Assembly: GCF_002097715.1 (NCBI RefSeq)
Contig: NZ_CP020738.1
Span: 1,488,001-1,552,000, forward strand
Source of the DNA: Burkholderia ubonensis subsp. mesacidophila
GTDB lineage: Bacteria; Pseudomonadota; Gammaproteobacteria; Burkholderiales; Burkholderiaceae
Direction of reading: 5' to 3'
DNA length: 64,000 bases
Part shown: one piece after another, positions 43,253 through 51,496 of the stretch
Numbering within the stretch: the stretch's first letter is position 1
How the letters are laid out: the number at the start of each line of letters is the position of its first letter
Translations under genes and position numbers: made by a program
The notes under the pieces: generated by a model
What the model was told of the DNA's origin: nothing
Database searches by the model: none
Seen by the model: only the letters and a program-made list of their open reading frames with translations

Positions 43253-44119
43253 TCAGTCGCCGAACCCGATTTCCGCCTCGACCGCCTGCCCGATTTCGAG
43301 AAAACTCCCCGCGCCGCGCACGACGATCGCGTTGTTGCCGAACGTCAGCGCGCCGTCGAAATTCGGGTTCGCGCGGTAAGTCTGCATCGTGTCGGTCGGC
43401 TCGTGCGGCCAGGCGGGATCGGGCGCGCCGGTGCGCTGGTCGATCGTCGGCACCGGGCAGCGCGTGCACAGCTTGACGAGGCGCAGCCGCACCGGCGTAT
43501 CGCCGTCGGCGTCGAGGTGCTCGATGTAATCCTCTTCAAATGCGTCGATGCCCGACACGACGAGGTTCGGACGGAATCGGTCCATCGGAATCGCCGGCGC
43601 GCCCTTCGCGACGAGGCGCGCGTTCAGGTCGTCGAGCGACGCCTGGCCGATCACGAGCAGCGGGTAGCCGTCGGCGAATTGCGTGGAGGCATCGAGCTCG
43701 CCGGTCCATTTGCGGCTGCACGCGCGCCGCGCATCGGGCGCGAAGCGCGCGAGCTTCGCCGGCATGCCGAGGAATGCGCTGAACCAGGCGGCGGTGGCCG
43801 CGCCGGTGTCGATCGCGTCGACGGTGTCGCGCCAGACGGTCGCCGTCATCTTCGGCGCCTGCGCGGACGCTTCGCCGTCGAGCGGCGTGCGCAGCTCGGG
43901 CATGCCGGGCGCGTTCAGCACCAGCGCGTCGCCGTCGAATGCGGGCTGCACGAGCGCGAGGCGCGGATGCGTGCGCTGCGTGATCATCTCGCCGGCCGGG
44001 TCGGTCACCATCCAGTGACGGTCGTATGCGAGCCCGGTCTCGAGCAGCAGCGCGCGGCGCAGCGCGACGCCGCCGCAGGATTTGATCGGGTAGACGAAAA
44101 GTTCGCTGACGGCTGGCAT
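43253..44119 (-). CDS. MOSC-domain protein (YcbX-like)
   Basis: The 288-residue protein has a MOSC N-terminal beta-barrel (1-115; LFVYPIKSCGGVALRRALL) and the MOSC domain (120-285) with RFRPNLVVSG and the conserved sulfur-carrying Cys in LCTRCPVPTIDQRTG. MOSC proteins carry or transfer sulfur, or bind molybdenum cofactor; YcbX needs Moco to reduce N-hydroxylated compounds. Unlike YcbX it lacks a C-terminal 2Fe-2S ferredoxin domain. It follows the sulfonate-type operon on the same strand by 79 bp and may belong to it. Confidence 0.87.
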   Translation of the reverse strand: MPAVSELFVYPIKSCGGVALRRALLLETGLAYDRHWMVTDPAGEMITQRTHPRLALVQPAFDGDALVLNAPGMPELRTPLDGEASAQAPKMTATVWRDTVDAIDTGAATAAWFSAFLGMPAKLARFAPDARRACSRKWTGELDASTQFADGYPLLVIGQASLDDLNARLVAKGAPAIPMDRFRPNLVVSGIDAFEEDYIEHLDADGDTPVRLRLVKLCTRCPVPTIDQRTGAPDPAWPHEPTDTMQTYRANPNFDGALTFGNNAIVVRGAGSFLEIGQAVEAEIGFGD

Positions 44120-44198
44120 GGTGCTGGCTTCGACTGACGCGGAAAGTCAAAGCGCGATTGTGCCAGAACGTGCTGAAACCATTTGTGCCGCTTTGTCG

Positions 44199-45155
44199 TC
44201 AGGCCGGCAGCGGAAAGCCGCGATCGAACGTCGGACGCACGTCGAGCGGCTGGCGCAGCAGGCCTGCCTTCAGGTAGAAGTCGGCCGTGCGCTGCTGCTC
44301 GGCGATCACCGCCGCGTCGATCGGCTGCCAGCGCGTGCGGCGTCGCTCGAACTGCAGCTTCGCGGCCGGCTGCGGGATGCCGATGATGCGCGCGAGCGTC
44401 GCCGAGAACGCATCGGCGTGCCGGTACGACCAGGCCTGCGCGCGCACGACGCGCTGCAGGAAATCGCGCAGCACGTCGCGTTTCGCGGCGATCGCGGCGT
44501 CGGTCGCCGCGACGTAGCTGAGCCCCGACCACAGGCCGCGTCCGTCGACGAGCACGCGCGCGCGGCCGCTCGTTTCCGCGAGCGCCGTGTAGGGCTCCCA
44601 CGTCGCCCACGCGTCGATCGAGCCGCTCGCGAGCGCGAGCATCGTGTCGGCGGGCGGCAGGAAACGGAACGACACGTCGTGCGGCGCGAGCCCCGCCGCG
44701 TCGAGCGCCTTCAGCGTGACGAAATGGCCGATCGAGCCGCGCGTCGTGCCGACGCGCTTGCCTTTCAGGTTGGCGGCGGACTTCAGCGGCGCGTCGGGCC
44801 GCACGAGGACGGCGGTGCCGTACGGATCGGAGCGGCTCGCGCCGATCACCTTGATCCGCGCGCCCGATGCGAGCGCGAAGATCACCGGCGCGTCGCCGAT
44901 CGGCCCGCAATCCACCGCGCCCGCGTTCAACGCTTCGGCGAGCGGCGCGGCGGCCGGGAATTCGGTCCACGCGACGTCGTACGCGAGTTCGTTCAGTTCG
45001 CCGGCCGCTTCGAGCAGCGCGCGCAATCCGCCTTTCTGGTCGCCGGCGCGCAGCAGCGGACGGGCGCCGGCTTGCGCGCGCAGGGTGAGCGGGGCGGCGG
45101 CCAGCGTCGCGCAGGCGGCGGCGCGGGTCAGGAAATGGCGTCGGGTCGGGTTCAT
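44199..45155 (-). CDS. Sulfonate-type ABC substrate-binding protein 1 (Tat-exported, SsuA-like)
   Basis: The 318-residue protein has a twin-arginine-like signal (PTRRHFLTRAAACATLAAAP) and an SsuA/TauA-type fold: EFPAAAPLAEALNAGAVDCG, GDAPVIFALASGARIKVIG, KGKRVGTTRGSIGHFVTLKA and GSIDAWATWEPYTALAE. It binds aliphatic sulfonates or similar anions in the periplasm. It is the second binding protein in one operon and is separated from the permease genes by the cytochrome c gene, 34 bp away, so it may deliver a second ligand to the same permease. Confidence 0.87.
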   Translation of the reverse strand: MNPTRRHFLTRAAACATLAAAPLTLRAQAGARPLLRAGDQKGGLRALLEAAGELNELAYDVAWTEFPAAAPLAEALNAGAVDCGPIGDAPVIFALASGARIKVIGASRSDPYGTAVLVRPDAPLKSAANLKGKRVGTTRGSIGHFVTLKALDAAGLAPHDVSFRFLPPADTMLALASGSIDAWATWEPYTALAETSGRARVLVDGRGLWSGLSYVAATDAAIAAKRDVLRDFLQRVVRAQAWSYRHADAFSATLARIIGIPQPAAKLQFERRRTRWQPIDAAVIAEQQRTADFYLKAGLLRQPLDVRPTFDRGFPLPA

Positions 45156-45189
45156 CGTGAAGCTCGGTCGGTCAGGAAGGGAGCGGTCG

Positions 45190-46371
45190 TCAATGCGGCA
45201 AGCCGGCCTGCACGTCGCGCACCGGATCGGCGTCGAGCCGCAACAGCAACGTGGTCAGCGGATCGCGGCCCGCGGCCGGCGCGGCGGAACGCGCGGGATC
45301 GGACGCGCCGCACAGCAGGTCGGCATCCGACCAGCCGGCGCTGCCGGGCTTCGCCCGAGCGCGCAGCCAGCCGCGGCGGTCGGCGAGGAATTGCGTGCCG
45401 CCGAGCGCGTCGGGCGGCGTCCCCGCGAGCGTCGCGAAAGCCCGCCACGCGCCGGGCGTCGCGGCGACGCAATTCGCCCGCCCGGCGACGGCCGGGACGG
45501 CAGCCGGCTCCAGCGCGACCACGAGCGTCTGCCAGCGCGCATCCTCGGCCGGCGGCAGCGCGCCGCGTGCGAGCGCGACGACCCGCACGCGCTGGCCTTC
45601 GCGCCAGCGTTCGAGCGGCAGCGTCGCGGGCTGCCCGCCGCAGCGCACGTCGAGCGCCGGCAGCGCGACGGGTACGGGCCACGCGCCGTCCGCCCGTGCG
45701 CCGCTGCCCGCGGCGAGCGCCTTCAGGTAGTCGAGCACGGCCCACGTGTCGCGCGGGCCGAGCGTCGCGCCGAAGCCGGGCATCGACTCGGCGCCGTGCG
45801 CATCGCGCATCCCGTGTCGCATGCGCCAGACCAGCTCGCCGTCGAGGCGGCGCGCCAGCAGCGTGCCGGCGAACGTCGGCGGCCAGTGCGCGAGCGACGC
45901 GGCGAGCGGACCCTCGCCGCGGCCGTCGGCGCCGTGGCACGCCGCGCAATGACGGTCGTACAGCCGCGCGCCGTGCATCACGCTCGCCACCGAGAACGGC
46001 GCCGGATTGCGCTGAAAACTGGTCGGCGCGGCCGGCGCGAGCCACAGCGCGGCGGGCGGCCAAGGCGCGCACCAGGCGGCGAGCAGCGCCGCGCCCAGCG
46101 CAACGATGCGATGCCGGCGCGACGCGAGCGCGATGAATGCGAGCACTGCCGCGAGCGTCGTCAGTCCGAACGCGATCGCGAGCTGCCGCGTCAGGCCCGC
46201 ATCGATGCGCAACGTCTCGATCGCGATCCGCTGCGGCCACGGCCACGCGGCTTGGCCATCGGCATCGCCGGTCAGGCCGGCGACGTGCAGCAGCCGCGCG
46301 AGCGTCCATTGCAAGCGATACAGCGCCTGCAGGAACGCGAGCGACCATTCGGCGAACGGTGGCGCGCTCAT
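45190..46371 (-). CDS. Membrane-anchored monoheme cytochrome c embedded in a sulfonate ABC operon
   Basis: The 393-residue protein has two hydrophobic helices (about 61-83 and 88-113) and a periplasmic cytochrome domain with HCAACHGADGRGEG (Cys142, Cys145, His146) and a Met ligand in SMPGFGATLG near residue 198. After about residue 240 a Cys-containing C-terminal domain (DVRCGGQPATL, GRANCVAA, DLLCGAS) has no family I recognise. It presumably shuttles electrons at the inner membrane. Its position between the ATPase and binding protein 1 genes (35 and 34 bp gaps) is unusual for an uptake operon. The start at 46371 precedes the hydrophobic region. Confidence 0.8.
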   Translation of the reverse strand: MSAPPFAEWSLAFLQALYRLQWTLARLLHVAGLTGDADGQAAWPWPQRIAIETLRIDAGLTRQLAIAFGLTTLAAVLAFIALASRRHRIVALGAALLAAWCAPWPPAALWLAPAAPTSFQRNPAPFSVASVMHGARLYDRHCAACHGADGRGEGPLAASLAHWPPTFAGTLLARRLDGELVWRMRHGMRDAHGAESMPGFGATLGPRDTWAVLDYLKALAAGSGARADGAWPVPVALPALDVRCGGQPATLPLERWREGQRVRVVALARGALPPAEDARWQTLVVALEPAAVPAVAGRANCVAATPGAWRAFATLAGTPPDALGGTQFLADRRGWLRARAKPGSAGWSDADLLCGASDPARSAAPAAGRDPLTTLLLRLDADPVRDVQAGLPH

Positions 46372-46406
46372 CGGCGGCGCGGCCGGGGCAATGCGACGCC
46401 GCGCAT

Positions 46407-47216
46407 CTACCAGCTCGCATCGAGACCGAGATGGCGCAGCGCGTCGTGCCGCAGCGCGGCGAGGCGCGGGTCGCCGCGATGGCGCGGATACGGCAGGTCG
46501 ACGCGCAGTTCCGCGACGATCCGCGCGGGCCGTGGGCCGAACACGATCACGCGCTGCGCGAGGAACAGCGCTTCCTCGACGTCGTGCGTGACGAGCAGCG
46601 CGGAGAAGCGCTCGCGCTGCCACAGTGCGGTCAGCTCGGCCTGCATCGTCAGCCGCGTCAGCGAATCGAGCTTGCCGAGCGGCTCGTCGAGGATCAGCAG
46701 GCGCGGATCGTTGACGAGCGCGCGGGCGAGCGCGACGCGCTGCGCCATCCCGCCCGACAGCTGATGCGGGAACACGTTCGCGAAGTCCTGCAGCCCGACG
46801 CGCGCGAGCGCATCGTCGACGCGATGCTGCGCGGTGCGCTGCACGCCGCGCGCCTCGAGGCCGAGCGCGACGTTCGCGCGCACGCGGCGCCACGGATAGA
46901 GCGTCGGGTCCTGGAACACGACGATGCGCGACGGGTCGGGCCGCGCGATCGGCACGCCGTCCTGCGCGATCGTGCCGTGCCGCGCGGCGTCGAGGCCCGC
47001 GACGAGCCGCAGCAGCGTCGATTTCCCGCAGCCGCTCGGGCCGAGCAGCGCGACGAATTCGCCGGCGGCGACCGACAGCGTGACGTCGTCGAGCACCGGC
47101 AGCGCGCCGCCCTCGGTGCCGAACGCGTGGCTCACGCGGCGCACGTCGATGCGCGCGCCGCGCGGCGCCTCGGCGGCCGGCGTGGAGACAGGGGAGTCGA
47201 GCGCGGCGCTTACCAT
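46407..47216 (-). CDS. Sulfonate/nitrate-type ABC ATP-binding protein (SsuB-like)
   Basis: The 269-residue ATPase has Walker A GPSGCGKST, Q-loop VVFQDPTLYPW, signature LSGGMAQRVALARAL, Walker B LLILDEPLGKLD and switch His in LLVTHDVEEAL. The VFQDPTLYPWRRVRANVAL segment is typical of the taurine, nitrate and sulfonate subfamily. The start at 47216 overlaps the permease stop by 7 bases, which implies coupled translation. Confidence 0.92.
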   Translation of the reverse strand: MVSAALDSPVSTPAAEAPRGARIDVRRVSHAFGTEGGALPVLDDVTLSVAAGEFVALLGPSGCGKSTLLRLVAGLDAARHGTIAQDGVPIARPDPSRIVVFQDPTLYPWRRVRANVALGLEARGVQRTAQHRVDDALARVGLQDFANVFPHQLSGGMAQRVALARALVNDPRLLILDEPLGKLDSLTRLTMQAELTALWQRERFSALLVTHDVEEALFLAQRVIVFGPRPARIVAELRVDLPYPRHRGDPRLAALRHDALRHLGLDASW

Positions 47217-48292
47217 TTGACGGTTCCTTTCTGCCAGGCGAGCGTGCGCTCGCGCACCGCGAACAGCAGCGCGATCAGGCCGGAGAACAGCAGCGCCATC
47301 ACGAGCAGCGCCGCGTACATGTTCACGTACGACGCCCAGCCCTGCGCCCAGCTCAAGTACCAGCCGAGCCCGGACTTGACGCCCATCATCTCGGCGACGA
47401 CGAGCACCGAGAACGACGCGCTCAGGCCCATGAAGATGCCGACGAACACGTGCGGCAACGCGGCGGGAATCGCGACGCGCAGCACGAGGAAGCGCGCGTT
47501 CGCGCCGAGCGTGCGGGCGACGTCGTAGTACTGCCTGTCGACGCTCGCGACGCCGGACCAGGTCAGCACCGCGACCGGGAAGCCGGTCGACAGCGCGATC
47601 AGGAACGTCGCGGCCGAATAGCTCGACGGAAAGAAGTAGAAGGTGAGCGGCAGCAGCGCGGTGGCCGGCACCGGCCCGAGCACGCGCAGCAGCGGATGCA
47701 CCCAGTAGCCGACCCGGCGCGACCAGCCGATCGACACGCCGAGCGCGAACCCGGCCGCGACGCCGTATGCGAACCCGATGCCGAGCAGCTTCAGCGTGTT
47801 CCCGGCGCTGCCTAAGAGACGCGGCCAGTCGTCGACATAGACCTCGATCAGCGCCTGCGGCGGCGCGAAGAACGGCGTCGGCAGCCAGCCGGTCTTCGCG
47901 GTGGCGATTTCCCACGCGGCCAGCACGAGCGGCGCCGCGACGAGCCACGGGCCGGCCGGCTGCACGCGCGCGAGCAGCGCGCGCAGCGCGGACGCGCGCG
48001 GGCCGAGCGTCGCGAGCGCGAGCAGCAGCGCGGCGATCGTCCACGCGGCCATGCCGAAGGTGTCGGTGTACGCCCAGTCGCTGAAGCCGACGATGCGGTT
48101 CGGCCACAGCCGCGTCACCGCGCCGAGCGCGCTCCAGACGAGTGCCGCGACGATGCCGGTTGGCCAGACGCGCGCGCGGCGGGCGCCGGCCGCCAGTGTG
48201 GCTTCGCACGTAGTGCAGGCGATGCGGGATACCGGCGCGCCGGACGCGGCCGGCGTGGCGCACACCGTGGAAACATGTTCGAGCGTCGACAT
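47210..48292 (-). CDS. Sulfonate-type ABC permease with extended N-terminus (SsuC-like)
   Basis: The 360-residue inner-membrane protein has an extra N-terminal part with two further hydrophobic segments (about 46-65 and 80-98) ahead of the usual six-helix BPD_transp_1 core (from about 115). LTWSGVASVDRQYYDVARTLGANARFLVLRV holds the EAA coupling loop. SsuC/TauC proteins are near 265-275 residues, so about 90 residues are additional. The start MSTLEH at 48292 is four bases from the binding protein 2 stop. Confidence 0.88.
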   Translation of the reverse strand: MSTLEHVSTVCATPAASGAPVSRIACTTCEATLAAGARRARVWPTGIVAALVWSALGAVTRLWPNRIVGFSDWAYTDTFGMAAWTIAALLLALATLGPRASALRALLARVQPAGPWLVAAPLVLAAWEIATAKTGWLPTPFFAPPQALIEVYVDDWPRLLGSAGNTLKLLGIGFAYGVAAGFALGVSIGWSRRVGYWVHPLLRVLGPVPATALLPLTFYFFPSSYSAATFLIALSTGFPVAVLTWSGVASVDRQYYDVARTLGANARFLVLRVAIPAALPHVFVGIFMGLSASFSVLVVAEMMGVKSGLGWYLSWAQGWASYVNMYAALLVMALLFSGLIALLFAVRERTLAWQKGTVKW

Positions 48293-48296
48293 CGCG

Positions 48297-49337
48297 TCAC
48301 CCCAGCACGTTCGCATAGACCTGCTGCGCGAAGCGCTGCGGGTCGGTGCCTTTCTTGATCACGCCGATCCGGCGGAAGTCGTCTGCGTAGAACGCGATTT
48401 CCTGCTGCAGGTCGACGCTGGTCGGGTGGTGCGTGTACGTGAGCGTCGCATACAGCTTGCGCAGGTCTTCCGGATCGATCTTCGGCGAATACTTCGCGAA
48501 CACCTTCGCGGCCTCGTTCGGGTTGTCGTGCGTGAACTCGGTGGCCTGCACGATCGACCGCGCGAGCGCGGCGGCGGCCGGGCGGTCGTTGCGCACGAGC
48601 TCGCCGCGCGCGCCGATCACGCAGCACACCTTGCGCGCGTATTCGCCGGACAGGTTCGTCGCGAGCTCCGCGTACTTGCCGGCGCTGCGCTTTTCGAGCA
48701 GATACAGGTTCGGGTCGCCGTCGGCGATCGCGTGGATCTCGCCCTTGTCGGCCGCGACGCCGAGCAGGTCGGCCGGATATTGCCGCCACGTGATGTCGCG
48801 CTCCGGATCGATGCCGTTCTTCGCGAGCAGGATCGAGAAGAAATGCTTGCCGGGCGCGGCGAGATCGCTGACGCCGACCGTCTTGCCCTTCAGCGCCTGC
48901 AGCGTCGTGACGCCGGCCGCCTTCGCGCCGATCAGCCGCACGCAGCCGCCGTGCGAACTGCCGACGATCTTCACGTCGAAGCCCGATTCGAGCGGCTTGA
49001 GCCAGCGATGGATCATCCCGACCGCCGCATCGGCCTTGCCGGTCGCGATCGCTTCGAGCAGTTGGTCGGTCGAGCCGCTGTAGTTGATCAGGTCGACCTT
49101 CAGGCCGTTCTTCTCGAAGAAGCCGCGCTCCTGCGCAACGACGATCGGCGTCAGGCAGAACGCGTTCTGGTTCCATGCGAACGTCAGCTTCTTCAGCGGC
49201 GTCGCGGACCACACGCGGCGGCCGAGCGTGAGCGCGGGCGCGGCGAGCGCGGCTGCACCCGCGGCGCGCAGCAGGCGGCGGCGCTTGTTGTCATGCGCAT
49301 CATGCGTCTCGGGCGCGGGGGCGGCGGGATGTGTCAT
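48297..49337 (-). CDS. Sulfonate/NMT1-type ABC substrate-binding protein 2 (Tat-exported)
   Basis: The 346-residue protein has a twin-arginine-like signal (NKRRRLLRAAGAAALAAPAL) and the NMT1/SsuA fold: LKKLTFAWNQNAFCLTPIVV, EKNGLKVDLINYSGSTDQLL, GKADAAVGMIHRWLKPLESG and LKGKTVGVSDLAAPGKHF. A Cys pair (KVCCVIGARG) may be structural. It sits directly upstream of permease and ATPase and is the likely main ligand carrier. The ATG at 49337 follows GGAGACCTGACG. Confidence 0.88.
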   Translation of the reverse strand: MTHPAAPAPETHDAHDNKRRRLLRAAGAAALAAPALTLGRRVWSATPLKKLTFAWNQNAFCLTPIVVAQERGFFEKNGLKVDLINYSGSTDQLLEAIATGKADAAVGMIHRWLKPLESGFDVKIVGSSHGGCVRLIGAKAAGVTTLQALKGKTVGVSDLAAPGKHFFSILLAKNGIDPERDITWRQYPADLLGVAADKGEIHAIADGDPNLYLLEKRSAGKYAELATNLSGEYARKVCCVIGARGELVRNDRPAAAALARSIVQATEFTHDNPNEAAKVFAKYSPKIDPEDLRKLYATLTYTHHPTSVDLQQEIAFYADDFRRIGVIKKGTDPQRFAQQVYANVLG

Positions 49338-49374
49338 CGTCAGGTCTCCGGTCGTGCGGGGTGTTGCGTGACGC

Positions 49375-50214
49375 TCAGTCGAGCAGGTCGGGTTCGTCGG
49401 CGACGATGCGCGCGTACAGGCTGTCGAACGCATGCAGCGCGCCGTCGGGGCCGCCGATCTGGCCGTGCGTATGGCGGGCGGTGTCGGCATCGATCGGCTG
49501 CGGCGTGCCCGCCGCTTCGGCGAGCAACTGCGTGTGCGCGGCGTTGTCGAGCGCGATGTACCACCATGCGGCAGCCTCGACGCTCGGGCCGGCGGTGAGG
49601 ATGCCGTGGTTCTTCAGGATCGCGCCCTTGTGCGTGCCGCCGCCGGGCTTCGCGAGCGCCTGCGCGATCCGCGCGCCTTCGCGCGTGTCCACCACCATCC
49701 CGGTGAAATCGTCGAACAGCGCGTGATCCTCGTGGAACACGCACGCGTCCTGCGTCAGCGGATCGAGCAGGCGGCCGAGCGTCGACCACGCCTTGCCGTA
49801 GGTCGAATGCGTGTGCGCGGCGGCGACGATGTGCGGATGCGCTTCGTGGATCGCCGCGTGGATCGCGAACGCAGCCTTGTTCAGCGGCCGCTCGCCGATC
49901 GCGGTTTCGCCGCGCGCGTTGACGAGCAGCAGGTCGGACACCCTGATTTGCGAGAAATGCACGCCGAGCGGATTCCCCCAGAAGTGATCGGGCAGCTCCG
50001 GGTCGCGCGCGGTGATGTGGCCGGCGAGGCCCGACGCGAAGCCGTGGCGCGCGAACACGCGGAACGCGGCCGCGAGGCGTTCCTGCCGGTGGCGGCGTTC
50101 GGCCGCGACGTTGGCGCGCGGCGCGGGCGGATCGAACCAGAAATGCTGGCGCGGCGTTGCGGCCAGCGCGAGGCCGGATGCGGTGCGCTCGGGCGAGGGC
50201 GGGACGGCGGACAT
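49375..50214 (-). CDS. Class II aldolase/adducin-family protein
   Basis: The 279-residue protein has the aldolase II fold: ERLAAAFRVFARHGFASGLAGHITARDP, the metal-binding AAHTHSTYGKAWSTLG (two His) and HKGAILKNHGILTAG (third His), with Glu in FHEDHALFDD. Members split or epimerise small phosphorylated or free sugar-like compounds using Zn2+. Lying between an SsuD-like monooxygenase and a sulfonate importer, it may cleave a carbonyl product left after C-S cleavage. That role is inference. Confidence 0.87.
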   Translation of the reverse strand: MSAVPPSPERTASGLALAATPRQHFWFDPPAPRANVAAERRHRQERLAAAFRVFARHGFASGLAGHITARDPELPDHFWGNPLGVHFSQIRVSDLLLVNARGETAIGERPLNKAAFAIHAAIHEAHPHIVAAAHTHSTYGKAWSTLGRLLDPLTQDACVFHEDHALFDDFTGMVVDTREGARIAQALAKPGGGTHKGAILKNHGILTAGPSVEAAAWWYIALDNAAHTQLLAEAAGTPQPIDADTARHTHGQIGGPDGALHAFDSLYARIVADEPDLLD

Positions 50215-50232
50215 GGCGGTCGTCTCCCGTCG

Positions 50233-51318
50233 TCAGGCGGCGCGGCGCGCGGCATCGCGCGCGGCGACGGCCGCGCGCATGCGCGGAATCAGTTCGCGGC
50301 CGTAGTCGATCGCGTCGTCGAGCGGATCGAAGCCGCGGATCAGGAACGTCGTCACGCCGAGGTCGTAGTAGTCGAGCAGCGCGTCGGCGACCTGCTCGGG
50401 CGTGCCGACGAGCGCCGTCGAATTCGAGCGCGCGCCGGTCAGCTTCGCGATCTCGGTCCACAGCCGCTTGTCGACGCGCGAGCCGCGCTCGGCGGTGGCC
50501 AGCAGGCGGCGCGCGCCTTCGCTCTGCAGCGGGCCGCCCGCGCCGAGGCCGGCCGCTTCGCGCAGGCGGCGCGTTTCGTCGAGGATCCGGTGCGCGCGCG
50601 CCCACGCGTCGTCCTCGGTCGCCGCGAGGATCGGACGGAACGACACCGAGAAGCGCACCTGCCGGCCGTGCTTCGCCGCTTCGGCGCGCACGCGCGTCGT
50701 CAGGTCGCGCACCTGGTCGAGCGATTCGCCCCACAGCGCGTAGACGTCCGCGTGCTTGCCCGCGACCGCGAACGCCGCGCCCGACGCGCCGCCGAAATAG
50801 ATCGGCACGTGCGGCTTCTGGTAAGGCCGCACGTCGGAATAGCCGTGGCGGAAGCGGTAATGCGCGCCTGCGTGATCGAACGGCTGCTCGTCGGTCCAGA
50901 TCCGGCGCAGGATGCCGAGGTACTCGTCGGTGCGCGCGTAGCGGGCGTCGTGGTCGAGGAAATCGCCGTCGCGCTGCTGCTCGGCATCGGAGCCGCCCGA
51001 GATGATGTGCACCGCGAGCCGGCCGCGGCTGAACTGGTCGAGCGTCGCGATCTGGCGCGCGGCGAGCGTCGGCGCGGTGAAGCCCGGGCGATGCGCGAGC
51101 ATGAAATGGATCCGCTCGGTCGCGGCGGCCGCGTACGCGATCGTCAGCGTTGCCGACGGGCCGGTCGAGTGGTGCGGCACGAGGATGCGGTCGAAGCCGG
51201 CCGTCTCGTGTGCGCGGGCGAAGTCGCGCACGTAGTCGGGATCGACCGCGTTGCCGGTCGGCGGGTGGATCTCCGACTGCTTCTGGCTCTGGATCATGCC
51301 GATGAATTCGACGCTCAT
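50233..51318 (-). CDS. FMNH2-dependent alkanesulfonate-type monooxygenase (LLM family, SsuD-like)
   Basis: The 361-residue luciferase-like flavoenzyme has VPHHSTGPSATLTIAYAAAA, HRPGFTAPTLAARQIATLDQ, VHIISGGSDAEQQRDGDFLDHDARYART and YFGGASGAAFAVAG, all close to SsuD motifs including the His and Arg residues that bind FMN phosphate and sulfonate. SsuD uses FMNH2 and O2 to release sulfite and an aldehyde from alkanesulfonates. No NAD(P)H:FMN reductase (SsuE) gene is nearby. CCGGAGACCCAG sits before the ATG at 51318; first gene of the operon. Confidence 0.88.
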   Translation of the reverse strand: MSVEFIGMIQSQKQSEIHPPTGNAVDPDYVRDFARAHETAGFDRILVPHHSTGPSATLTIAYAAAATERIHFMLAHRPGFTAPTLAARQIATLDQFSRGRLAVHIISGGSDAEQQRDGDFLDHDARYARTDEYLGILRRIWTDEQPFDHAGAHYRFRHGYSDVRPYQKPHVPIYFGGASGAAFAVAGKHADVYALWGESLDQVRDLTTRVRAEAAKHGRQVRFSVSFRPILAATEDDAWARAHRILDETRRLREAAGLGAGGPLQSEGARRLLATAERGSRVDKRLWTEIAKLTGARSNSTALVGTPEQVADALLDYYDLGVTTFLIRGFDPLDDAIDYGRELIPRMRAAVAARDAARRAA

Positions 51319-51496
51319 CTGGGTCTCCGGTGCAAGGGCTCCGGCAGCGGGCCGGACTGGAGCGCAGATTACTGCCGGGATCATGCGCAACGGAAATAAT
51401 CAATCCCGAATTGAATATCAGATTTGCATGGTTTGAGCGGCCGGGCGACGCGCCTACGCTTGGCGTTCGCGCTTCGCTTGCGCCTTTTCCTTTCCG

